Part shown: in pieces, positions 9,185 to 16,121 of the stretch
Layout of the letters: each line of letters starts with the position of its first letter
Position numbering within the stretch: position 1 is the first letter of the stretch
DNA from: Roseiarcus sp.
GTDB taxonomy: Bacteria > Pseudomonadota > Alphaproteobacteria > Rhizobiales > Beijerinckiaceae
DNA: 17,152 nt
Assembly (NCBI GenBank): GCA_030153205.1
Contig: JASLHV010000003.1
Location: 1-17,152, forward strand
Direction: 5' to 3'
Notes under the pieces: model-generated
The model's input: the letters and a program-made list of their open reading frames with translations, nothing else
The model's database searches: none
Told to the model about the DNA's origin: nothing
Translations under genes and position numbers: made by a program

Positions 9185-12076
9185 ATGAAAGTCGTGATCG
9201 TCGAATCGCCGTCCAAGGCGAAGACAATCAACACTTATCTTGGCAAGGACTATAAGGTTTACGCCTCCTATGGCCATGTCCGCGACCTGCCGCCGAAGGA
9301 CGGGTCGGTCGATCCGGACCACGATTTTGCTATGCTATGGGAAGTCGACGGCAAGGCTGGAAAGCGGCTCTCGGAAATCGCTCTGGCCGTCAAAGACGCC
9401 GACAAAGTGATTCTCGCCACCGACCCGGATCGCGAAGGCGAGGCGATTTCTTGGCACGTGCTGGAAATCCTCAAGGCCAAACGCGTCATCAAGGACAAGC
9501 GCGTCGATCGCGTCGTCTTCAACGCCGTGACCAAGGAAGCGGTCACCGAAGCGATGCGCCATCCGCGCGAGATCGATGAGGCCTTGGTCGACGCCTATCT
9601 CGCCCGCCGCGCGCTCGACTACCTCGTCGGCTTCAACCTCTCGCCGGTGTTGTGGCGCAAACTGCCGGGCGCGCGCTCGGCGGGACGCGTGCAATCCGTG
9701 GCGCTCCGCATTGTGTGCGATCGCGAATTGGAGATCGAGAAATTCGTCTCGCGCGAATACTGGTCGATCGTCGCACATCTCAAGACCGTGGCCGACGCGC
9801 CCTTCACCGCCCGTCTCGTCGGCGCGGACGGCAAGAAGATCAGCCGTCTCGACATCGGCTCGGGAAAAGAGGCTGAGGATTTTAAAACTGCGCTCGAAAC
9901 CGCGCGTTTCTCGGTCGTCGAAATCGAGTCGAAGCCGGTCAAGCGCCATCCCTATCCGCCCTTCACGACCTCGACCTTGCAACAGGAGGCGTCGCGCAAG
10001 CTCGGCTTCGCTCCGGCGCGCACGATGCAGATCGCGCAACGGCTCTATGAAGGCGTCGACGTCGGCGAAGGCGCGATCGGCCTCATCACCTATATGCGAA
10101 CCGACGGCGTCGATCTGGCGCCCGAGGCCGTCAACGGCGCTCGCTCGCTAATCGGCAGGGAATTCGGCGACAAATATGTCCCGAGCGCTCCACGGCGATA
10201 CACCGCCAAGGCCAAGAACGCTCAGGAAGCGCATGAAGCGATTCGCCCGACCGACGTGCGGCGACGTCCGCGCGATATCGAACGCCACCTCGAGCCCGAT
10301 CAGGCCAAGCTCTACGAGCTGATCTGGACGCGCACCATCGCCTGCCAGATGGAAAGCGCCGAGCTGGAGCGTACGACGGTCGATATTCTCGCCGAGGCCG
10401 GCCCGCGTAAGCTCGACTTCCGCGCCACCGGCCAGGTCGTGCGCTTCGACGGGTTCCTCGCGCTCTATCAAGAAGGCCGCGACGACGAGGAGGACGAGGA
10501 TTCTTCGCGCCTGCCGGCCATGGCGCGAGGCGAGAGACTAACCAAGGAGCGCATCGACGCTTCGCAGCATTTCACCGAGCCGCCGCCGCGCTTCACCGAA
10601 GCGACTTTGATCAAGCGCATGGAGGAGCTCGGCATCGGTCGTCCTTCGACCTATTCGTCGACAATGGCGGTCCTACGCGATCGCGACTATGTGCGCATCG
10701 AGAAGAAGCGCCTGATTCCGGAGGACAAGGGCCGGCTCGTCACGGCGTTCCTCGAAGCCTTCTTCACGCGCTATGTCGGCTACGATTTCACCGCCGAACT
10801 CGAAGAGAAGCTCGACAAGATCTCCAACAGCGAGGTCGACTGGAAGGAAGTCCTTCGCGATTTCTGGAAGGATTTTTCCGCTGCGATCGGCGGGACGAAG
10901 GAGCTGCGCACGACGCAAATCCTCGACAGCCTCAACGAGCTTCTGGGCCCGCATATTTTTCCGCCCCGCGCCGACGGCGCAGACGCACGGCTCTGCCCCA
11001 ATTGCAATCAGGGCATGCTGTCGCTGAAGCTCGGTAAATACGGCGCTTTCATTGGCTGCTCGAATTATCCCGAATGCCGGTATACGCGCACGCTCGCGCA
11101 AAGCGCCAATGGCGAGGCGCAGGCCGCCGATGGCGATCGGCCGGGTGTGCGGGTGCTCGGCCAGGATCCCGCGACAGGCGACGAGATTTCCGTGCGTGAG
11201 GGCCGCTTCGGCGCCTATCTACAGCAAGGCGAAGGCGAGAAGGATGGCGAGAAGCCAAAGCGCTCCTCGTTGCCGAAAGGCCTCTCGCCGGCTGATGTAG
11301 CCTTGGAGCAGGCGATCGCTCTCCTATCGCTGCCGCGCGAAGTCGCGCGCCACCCGACCAGCGGCGAGCCGATCCTCGCCGGCATTGGCCGCTACGGGTC
11401 TTATGTGCAACACGGCAAGACATACGCCAATCTCGGCAAGGACGATGACATTCTCGAAATCGGCGCCAATCGCGCCATCGATCTCATCGTCGCCAAGGAA
11501 AGCGGCGTCGGCGGCGGGCGACGATTTGGCTCCGCGCCGGGCCGTGAACTGGGCGAACATCCGACGCTCAAAGGCCCGGTCTCGGTCAAAGAGGGCCGCT
11601 ACGGGGCCTATGTGAATCATGGCAAGGTCAACGCCACCTTGCCCAAGGGCACGGACCCTGCCGCGCTGACCTTGGACGCCGCTGTGGCGCTGCTTTCTGA
11701 GAAGGCCTCAGGCGGCGGCGGAGGCGGCCGGGCCCTCGGAGAGCATCCATCCGGCGGGGCCGTCACGGTTCGCGCTGGGCGCTTCGGAGCTTATGTCAAT
11801 TGGGGCAAGGTCAACGCGACCATCCCGAAGTCGGTGTCGCCTGACGACATCACCTTGGACGAAGCCGTCGAACTCATCGCCGAACGCGACGGCCGGCCGG
11901 CGAATTCGCGGAAGACCGGCAAAACGAAGGGCGGAAAGGCCGCGCCGAAGGGTGAGGCCTCGGCGCCTGAGAAGTCCCGGCCGGCGGCGAAAAGCAAGGC
12001 GCGCAGCGGCGCAGCAAAGACGGCCGCGAAGGCCAAGACTGGAGCCGTCGCGGCTAAAACAAAACGTAAGGCGTGA
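9185..12076 (+). CDS. topA: DNA topoisomerase I (type IA)
   Basis: TopA relaxes negative supercoils by passing strands through a transient single-strand break. The 963-residue protein starts at the ATG at 9185, giving MKVVIVESPSKAKTI, the canonical TopA N-terminus; AAGGA at 9170-9174 is the likely ribosome binding site. Toprim residues are Glu8 and D80-x-D82-x-E84 (DPDREGE). The catalytic tyrosine is Tyr303 in ITYMRTDG. One C4 zinc finger is present (Cys604, 607, 625, 631), followed by four topoisomerase C-terminal repeats with GRFGAY/GRYGSY-type cores at about 656-690, 717-775, 787-840 and 849-900. The last 60 residues are a Lys/Ala/Arg-rich tail, probably disordered and DNA-binding. The frame is open upstream to 8855, but that extension runs antisense through pyrB and is not coding. 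Confidence 0.97.
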   Translation: MKVVIVESPSKAKTINTYLGKDYKVYASYGHVRDLPPKDGSVDPDHDFAMLWEVDGKAGKRLSEIALAVKDADKVILATDPDREGEAISWHVLEILKAKRVIKDKRVDRVVFNAVTKEAVTEAMRHPREIDEALVDAYLARRALDYLVGFNLSPVLWRKLPGARSAGRVQSVALRIVCDRELEIEKFVSREYWSIVAHLKTVADAPFTARLVGADGKKISRLDIGSGKEAEDFKTALETARFSVVEIESKPVKRHPYPPFTTSTLQQEASRKLGFAPARTMQIAQRLYEGVDVGEGAIGLITYMRTDGVDLAPEAVNGARSLIGREFGDKYVPSAPRRYTAKAKNAQEAHEAIRPTDVRRRPRDIERHLEPDQAKLYELIWTRTIACQMESAELERTTVDILAEAGPRKLDFRATGQVVRFDGFLALYQEGRDDEEDEDSSRLPAMARGERLTKERIDASQHFTEPPPRFTEATLIKRMEELGIGRPSTYSSTMAVLRDRDYVRIEKKRLIPEDKGRLVTAFLEAFFTRYVGYDFTAELEEKLDKISNSEVDWKEVLRDFWKDFSAAIGGTKELRTTQILDSLNELLGPHIFPPRADGADARLCPNCNQGMLSLKLGKYGAFIGCSNYPECRYTRTLAQSANGEAQAADGDRPGVRVLGQDPATGDEISVREGRFGAYLQQGEGEKDGEKPKRSSLPKGLSPADVALEQAIALLSLPREVARHPTSGEPILAGIGRYGSYVQHGKTYANLGKDDDILEIGANRAIDLIVAKESGVGGGRRFGSAPGRELGEHPTLKGPVSVKEGRYGAYVNHGKVNATLPKGTDPAALTLDAAVALLSEKASGGGGGGRALGEHPSGGAVTVRAGRFGAYVNWGKVNATIPKSVSPDDITLDEAVELIAERDGRPANSRKTGKTKGGKAAPKGEASAPEKSRPAAKSKARSGAAKTAAKAKTGAVAAKTKRKA

Positions 12077-12169
12077 ACAAAACCACGACGATCTTGCTTA
12101 TGACCTTTGCTTACGCCAATTTCCGCGAAGGGGACTGGGTGGCGCCGAACGCTTGGGACGAGACGCTCT

Positions 12170-12868
12170 ATGGTCAAGCACAGCGCGACCACTCGATTCG
12201 ACGCTCGGCTCTCGTCCGATGGGCTCTACGGACGATGGGCGCCGCTTTACGATCTGATTTTTGATTTGCCGTTCCATCCTGGCCGTTCGGCGGCAGCGAG
12301 AGCCGCCAGCGACGCGGCCGGCGCGAATGGAGAAATTCTTGTCGTCGGCGTCGGCACAGGTCTTGAGCTCGGCCTTTTGCCGAGGAGCGTCAGGGTCGTC
12401 GGCATCGATTTATCGAGCCAGATGCTCACCATTGCGCGTGAGCGCGTCGCACGCAAAGGTTTAAGACAAATCAAAGCTTTACAGGTCATGGATGCGGCGG
12501 CGCTTGAATTTCCCGCAGCGCGGTTCGACGTCGCCCTCGCCCCTTACGTAATGAGCGTCGTGCCCTCGCCCGCCAAGGCGCTCGACGAAATGTGGCGAGT
12601 GCTCAAGCCCGGCGGCCAGATCGTCATCGTCAATCATTTCTCCGCCGAAAGAGGTCTGCGCGCCCGTACTGAAGCGGCGATGGAGAAGTCCGCGGCGTGG
12701 CTCGGCTGGCACCCCGTCTTTCCCTTCGCCGCGGTCGGCGACTGGCTCGCTGGTCGCGCCGATGTCGAGCTTGTCGAGAAGCGGCCCATAGCCCCGTTCC
12801 GATTGTTCACACTGATCAGGCTGCGTAAGTCGGAGCGCCCGCCGCGTGGTGAACGCGACCAATCCTGA
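12170..12868 (+). CDS. Class I SAM-dependent methyltransferase, probable phosphatidylethanolamine N-methyltransferase
   Basis: From the ATG at 12170 this is a 232-residue soluble protein with a Rossmann-fold methyltransferase domain. GRWAPLYDLIF (21-31) is the N-terminal helix motif of the UbiE-like group. VVGVGTGLEL (58-67) is SAM motif I, with the acidic Asp80 in VGIDLS. PYVMSVVPSP (125-134) and VLKPGGQIVIVNHF (144-157) follow. The VMSVVP and VNHF pair resembles the Rhodobacter-type PmtA, which methylates phosphatidylethanolamine to phosphatidylcholine at the inner membrane. Substrate is inferred, and an UbiE or other methyltransferase role remains possible. A further in-frame ATG at 12107 would add 21 residues with no family resemblance. 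It follows topA by 93 bases and could be co-transcribed. Confidence 0.8.
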   Translation: MVKHSATTRFDARLSSDGLYGRWAPLYDLIFDLPFHPGRSAAARAASDAAGANGEILVVGVGTGLELGLLPRSVRVVGIDLSSQMLTIARERVARKGLRQIKALQVMDAAALEFPAARFDVALAPYVMSVVPSPAKALDEMWRVLKPGGQIVIVNHFSAERGLRARTEAAMEKSAAWLGWHPVFPFAAVGDWLAGRADVELVEKRPIAPFRLFTLIRLRKSERPPRGERDQS

Positions 12869-12882
12869 CGCTCGGCCCATCC

Positions 12883-12910
12883 GGGATGAGCTATTTGCTC
12901 CGCTAATCCC
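12883..12910. terminator. Weak stem-loop after the methyltransferase gene
   Basis: GGGAT (12883-12887) and GAGC (12888-12891) pair with GCTC (12897-12900) and ATCCC (12906-12910) around a TATTT loop, with a five-base bulge on the right side. It lies 15 bases past the stop codon. No T-run follows directly; six Ts occur only at 12954-12959. It may end the topA-side transcript, but the evidence is weak. Confidence 0.25.
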
Positions 12911-12970
12911 TACTCGGGCACCCACAGGGAACGAGATCTCGCTCGCCATTATATTTTTTCCGACCCGCTT

Positions 12971-13026
12971 TAATTCGCCAGAGATAATTCGTAATTTGTT
13001 CTAATTCTCGGGAAACCTCGGAATTA
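12971..13026. promoter_or_regulatory. AT-rich TAATT-repeat cluster upstream of the two small genes
   Basis: TAATT occurs at 12971, 12985, 12992 and 13002, and its reverse complement AATTA at 13022, all within 56 bases in a strongly AT-rich pocket of an otherwise GC-rich window. The cluster ends 34 bases before the first small gene. It could hold the promoter and binding sites for an AT-preferring regulator. The 191-base gap 12869-13059 holds nothing else I recognise apart from the stem-loop at 12883. Confidence 0.3.
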
Positions 13027-13059
13027 CTTCATCGTTTAAGACCCTAAAGGATCAGGCGC

Positions 13060-13305
13060 ATGGACGTCGTCGCCTTTCAAAAAAATGCTCCGGATAGCGC
13101 CGGGGAATCACATTTAAAACCAATTTTGAGACGCGCCCGTTTCGTCTTGGAAGGGGCAATTTGCGGCGTCGCCGCCATTGGCGTTTTCACCGACTATCTC
13201 GGCGTCGCTAAACGCGACGCAGTTGACCTGATCGGCGCCCTTTTTGGCGCTATCGCCGTGCTGATCGCCCTCACGTTTCGAAATTCCGACCAGAGGTCGA
13301 AATAA
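13060..13305 (+). CDS. Small predicted membrane protein, unknown function
   Basis: An 81-residue product I do not recognise. A polar N-terminus (1-20) is followed by a positively charged patch (RRAR, about 24-27), a hydrophobic segment at about 28-48 (including ICGVAAIGVF), a short polar loop (KRDAVD), and a second hydrophobic segment at about 56-73, then a charged end. This suggests a two-helix inner-membrane hairpin. AAAGGA at 13047-13052 is well placed as a ribosome binding site for the ATG. The next small gene starts 15 bases downstream, so the two are probably a pair. No homologue, fold or pathway can be named from sequence. Confidence 0.55.
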   Translation: MDVVAFQKNAPDSAGESHLKPILRRARFVLEGAICGVAAIGVFTDYLGVAKRDAVDLIGALFGAIAVLIALTFRNSDQRSK

Positions 13306-13320
13306 GGGGTCGGGAACGAC

Positions 13321-13629
13321 GTGGCGATTTCACAGACGATCGCGGCATTTGTTGCCGAGAACATTGACCAATTGACTCTCGCAATTGGGGCGCTGACGGT
13401 TCCGATGAAAATTCTTCATCGGAAGAAGAAAGGAATTGCACCTGCCGCCACACGGGTGAGATGTGGGAATGACTTTCTCAACGGATGCATGATTGCGCCT
13501 TTCACGCTCCTGGGCCTTTCAATTTTTTCCACTAGCCTGACTGAGCACCTTCAAAAAGGGAATGGAGCGGTGTTGTCGATCGCTGGCGGAATTGGTCTAA
13601 TTTTTATCGCGGGGGAACTCCTCGCTTAG
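13321..13629 (+). CDS. Second small predicted membrane protein, unknown function
   Basis: A 102-residue product starting at GTG, with a G-rich stretch (GGGG at about 13306-13309 and CGGGAA at about 13311) upstream as ribosome binding site. Hydrophobic stretches lie at about 17-33, 55-73 and 83-100. A basic patch (HRKKKG, 33-38) follows the first stretch and would favour the cytoplasmic side. Two cysteines (48 and 56) flank a short loop. The segment ASIA-like Gly-rich helix at 84-95 (VLSIAGGIGLIF) looks like a packed membrane helix. It follows the 81-residue membrane protein by 15 bases, and the pair forms a small rightward cassette. I do not recognise the family. Base composition is slightly lower in GC than neighbouring genes. 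Confidence 0.5.
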   Translation: MAISQTIAAFVAENIDQLTLAIGALTVPMKILHRKKKGIAPAATRVRCGNDFLNGCMIAPFTLLGLSIFSTSLTEHLQKGNGAVLSIAGGIGLIFIAGELLA

Positions 13630-13636
13630 TGATTCC

Positions 13637-13667
13637 GGATCAATCCTCACGGCGTACGGATCGATCC
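13637..13667. terminator. Candidate bidirectional hairpin between convergent transcripts
   Basis: GGATCAATCC (13637-13646) pairs with GGATCGATCC (13658-13667) in nine of ten positions around an 11-base loop. It lies in the 51-base gap between the second small gene (+) and the PLP-enzyme gene (-), where a shared terminator would be expected. Neither side has a T-run. The right arm is itself a perfect palindrome, so a protein-binding site is an alternative. Confidence 0.35.
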
Positions 13668-13680
13668 TTCAGCGTTGTAG

Positions 13681-14838
13681 CTATGAAGGCGCGATCACGG
13701 GCCAGCGATCGACGATGCGGTCTTGCGAGAAGACCGCGATCGGGCCGAAAAGCTGCAGCACGAACTCGCTCTGCGTCGGCCGCAGAAAGGCGAAGTCGTC
13801 CGGCTCGACTGCGGCATCATCCAGCAGCGTCATGAATTGTTGATTAGTGGAGACGCCGAGAATCGCGTTTGGCTTCATGCCGGGCGGATAGACTGGGACG
13901 CCCATCCATTTGCCGCCGTAAAGAAAACAGCCTCGCTTCGGAAACAGACCAAGCTTTTGAAGGATCCAAGAGCTTCCGTCGAGCCCCGGCGCCATCGCAT
14001 TGACGACCTTGAGGATCGGCGTTGCGATGAAGATCGCCGGCTTCAGCTCCGCCAGGCTGGGAACATCGAAATCGCTCGGCAGCACGAAGGCCGAGCCCAT
14101 CGAGATTTCATTGGCGCCGACCGCGCCGTCATAAAGAAGCGCGGTCGAGCTGCCGCCGACATTGAGGATGCTTCTTTGCTCCGCGCCGAGCCGGTCCACG
14201 AAGCGCGCAAAGAGTTCTCTTGTCTTGGCCAGCGCCTTTGCCGGTCCGCCGAGCCAGCGCGGCACATGATTGATATGAGCCTCATACGCCATCACGCCTT
14301 GGCAATGGAGCCGAGGATGCGCCGCGAGCGTTTGCAGCGCTTTCGTCAGCGCGTCGGGATTTGGATAGCCGCCGCGGTGCAAGCCAACGTCGACCTCGAA
14401 GCAGAAGCGTATATCGACGCCGAGCGCCTCGGCGACGGCGCCATAGGCCGCAAGACGTTCATCCGTATCGACAAGCCAGACGATGCGCGCCGTCTCCGCT
14501 GGATCGCGATCGAGAAGCGCGCGGCGCAGGCCGCCGACCGGCATAGGCTTACCGAGCAGCAAGTCTGCTGTTCGAAATTCATCGAGCACCGCCGCGCTGA
14601 TCGGCAGGTGAAAGGTCATGAACAGATTTGTCTCGAAAGCTTCGGCGATTCTTGCGAGCAAAGGCGGCGACGGCAGGGACTTGTCGACGATGCGCAGGCG
14701 CAAAGCAGGCGCAAGCTTCGATTTGATGATCGCGATGTTCTCGTCCAATCGATCCAGATCGAGAATGAGAGACGGCTGATGGATCTCTGCGTCGCCGAGC
14801 GCCTCCGAAAGGCGCGCAAAATAGGGATCGGCTTTCAC
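13681..14838 (-). CDS. Alanine-racemase-fold (type III) PLP enzyme, D-threonine aldolase / D-serine dehydratase-like
   Basis: A 385-residue protein with a fold-type-III TIM barrel followed by a beta domain. The N-terminus PSLILDLDRLDENI (22-35) and the candidate PLP lysine Lys53 in RIVDKSLPS match the position of the catalytic lysine in the DSD1-like group, where RPHxKTHK is more usual. Later motifs are CFEVDVGLHRGG, QGVMAYEAHI, LNVGGSSTALL and EISMGSAFVLP. In the C-terminal domain, the place where D-threonine aldolase and D-serine dehydratase carry a His-x-Cys/Asp metal pair reads RPTQSEF, so that metal site seems absent. It starts with GTG in a GTGA overlap with the oxidase stop, implying coupled translation. 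The reaction (aldol cleavage, deamination or racemisation) cannot be decided. Confidence 0.85.
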   Translation of the reverse strand: MKADPYFARLSEALGDAEIHQPSLILDLDRLDENIAIIKSKLAPALRLRIVDKSLPSPPLLARIAEAFETNLFMTFHLPISAAVLDEFRTADLLLGKPMPVGGLRRALLDRDPAETARIVWLVDTDERLAAYGAVAEALGVDIRFCFEVDVGLHRGGYPNPDALTKALQTLAAHPRLHCQGVMAYEAHINHVPRWLGGPAKALAKTRELFARFVDRLGAEQRSILNVGGSSTALLYDGAVGANEISMGSAFVLPSDFDVPSLAELKPAIFIATPILKVVNAMAPGLDGSSWILQKLGLFPKRGCFLYGGKWMGVPVYPPGMKPNAILGVSTNQQFMTLLDDAAVEPDDFAFLRPTQSEFVLQLFGPIAVFSQDRIVDRWPVIAPS

Positions 14839-16121
14839 GTTTCAACGCCGAGAAGACGCGCCATATAGGGCGTCACGAAACGGTTCTCCGGGTCCATTTC
14901 ACGGCGTATCTCCATCGCGTCCTTCCAGCGCGGATAGAGGCCGGCGAAATCCTTGGCGGTCAGGCTGTGCATCTTGCCCCAGTGCGGCCGGCCGCCATGA
15001 CGGCGAAAAATCTGCTCTGCGGCGTTGAAGAAAGGGAGCGGGTCCTCCGGCGCGCCATGATGGACGGCGATCGAGCAACTCGGCCGTTTGTAAAACGGGC
15101 TAAGCCAATTTTCGTCGGCCGCGACCACCCTGACCTCTATCGGAAAGTAGACTTCGGGAAACCGCGTTTCCAGCAAGGCGATGGTCGCGCGCAACGCTTT
15201 AGCGCCTTCCTCGAGAGGCAGATGATATTCCATCTCGTTGAATTTGACGTTGCGTTCGGAAGCAAAAACGTTCAGCCATTCCTCGACATAATCTTCGCGC
15301 GGCGTCCTGGCGATCGCCGCGCCGATCAGCAACTTGCGCAGCCAAGGCGCGCGTTTAAGGTAGTTGCGCAAAGTACGAAGCGTCGCCAACCCCTCGTCGT
15401 CATCATTGGCCGGCCGCTTTGTCGCCGACGTCGCGGCGATTTCGCTGGTCACCATCATGGCCTGACCCGAAAAGGGGATATAGAAAAACTCGACCGATCT
15501 CTTTTCAGTCATCACGCGCTCGAACCGATCGAGCACGCCGGCGACAGGCTCGCACCAGCGGCGGCGGCGCAAGCGATAGGTTCGTTCATTGCTGATCGTG
15601 ACTTCGGTCACGGCGCCGAACGCGCCGAGCGACACAGCCGTCGCAGCGATCGCGTCCGCATTCTCGGCGCGGGTGAATTCGCGCGGCCCGCCGCGACCGT
15701 CGATGAATCGGATCGCTTCGAGTTGCGCCGGATAGGCGCAAAGCCCGATCCCCGAGCCATGCGTCGAGGTGGCGAGCGCGCCGCCAAAGCTTTGCTTGTC
15801 GATATCGCCCATGTTGGGAAGCGCCTGCCCGACTTCGTGCAAAAGTTTCGTCATGGCGCCAATCCGCGTGCCCGCGCCTACTCTCGCCTGCAGTTTTTGC
15901 GGATCATGCGATTTGAGGCCCTGAAAATTATCGAGCGAAAGAATAGTTCCTTCGCTTTTCACCAAAGGCGTGAAGGAATGGCCGCAGCCGACGAAACGGA
16001 TCGGGCCTGGCGAGGTCCTGATCGCGTCGGCAAGCTCTTCTTCGCTTCTCGGCGCGGTAATCACCTTCGGCTCGGCGACGACGAAGCCCGACCAGTTCCG
16101 CCATGTCTCCCTTTGGCTCAC
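14835..16121 (-). CDS. FAD-binding oxidase, D-arabinono-1,4-lactone oxidase / alditol oxidase family
   Basis: From the GTG at 16121 the product is 428 residues, the usual length for bacterial ALO/AldO-type oxidases of the VAO flavoprotein family. The N-terminal FAD domain shows IRFVGCGHSFTPL, with His48 at the position that covalently holds FAD in relatives, plus ARVGAGTRIG, DIDKQSFGGALATSTHG and LGAFGAVTEV. The C-terminal ALO domain has IEVRVVAADENWLSP with the Glu329/Arg331 pair known as catalytic in alditol oxidase, then HWGKMH (380-385) and REMDPENRF. No signal peptide is visible, so it should act in the cytoplasm on a sugar lactone, polyol or related hydroxy compound; substrate is unknown. 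The frame is open upstream to 16862, but that stretch is antisense-frame shadow of the MFS gene. Confidence 0.9.
   Translation of the reverse strand: MSQRETWRNWSGFVVAEPKVITAPRSEEELADAIRTSPGPIRFVGCGHSFTPLVKSEGTILSLDNFQGLKSHDPQKLQARVGAGTRIGAMTKLLHEVGQALPNMGDIDKQSFGGALATSTHGSGIGLCAYPAQLEAIRFIDGRGGPREFTRAENADAIAATAVSLGAFGAVTEVTISNERTYRLRRRRWCEPVAGVLDRFERVMTEKRSVEFFYIPFSGQAMMVTSEIAATSATKRPANDDDEGLATLRTLRNYLKRAPWLRKLLIGAAIARTPREDYVEEWLNVFASERNVKFNEMEYHLPLEEGAKALRATIALLETRFPEVYFPIEVRVVAADENWLSPFYKRPSCSIAVHHGAPEDPLPFFNAAEQIFRRHGGRPHWGKMHSLTAKDFAGLYPRWKDAMEIRREMDPENRFVTPYMARLLGVET

Noticed and set aside
11160..11880. Repeated similar segments suggesting a DNA repeat array
   Set aside because: They are the protein-level C-terminal repeats of TopA and not a separate repeat element.
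12073..12264. 63-residue frame overlapping the topA stop (GTG start)
   Set aside because: It overlaps the methyltransferase gene in another frame and shows no motif. The GTGA overlap with topA is probably chance.
12932..12959. CGAGATCTCG palindrome followed by six Ts
   Set aside because: The palindrome has no loop and would form only a three-pair stem, and the T-run begins 12 bases later. Not a convincing intrinsic terminator.
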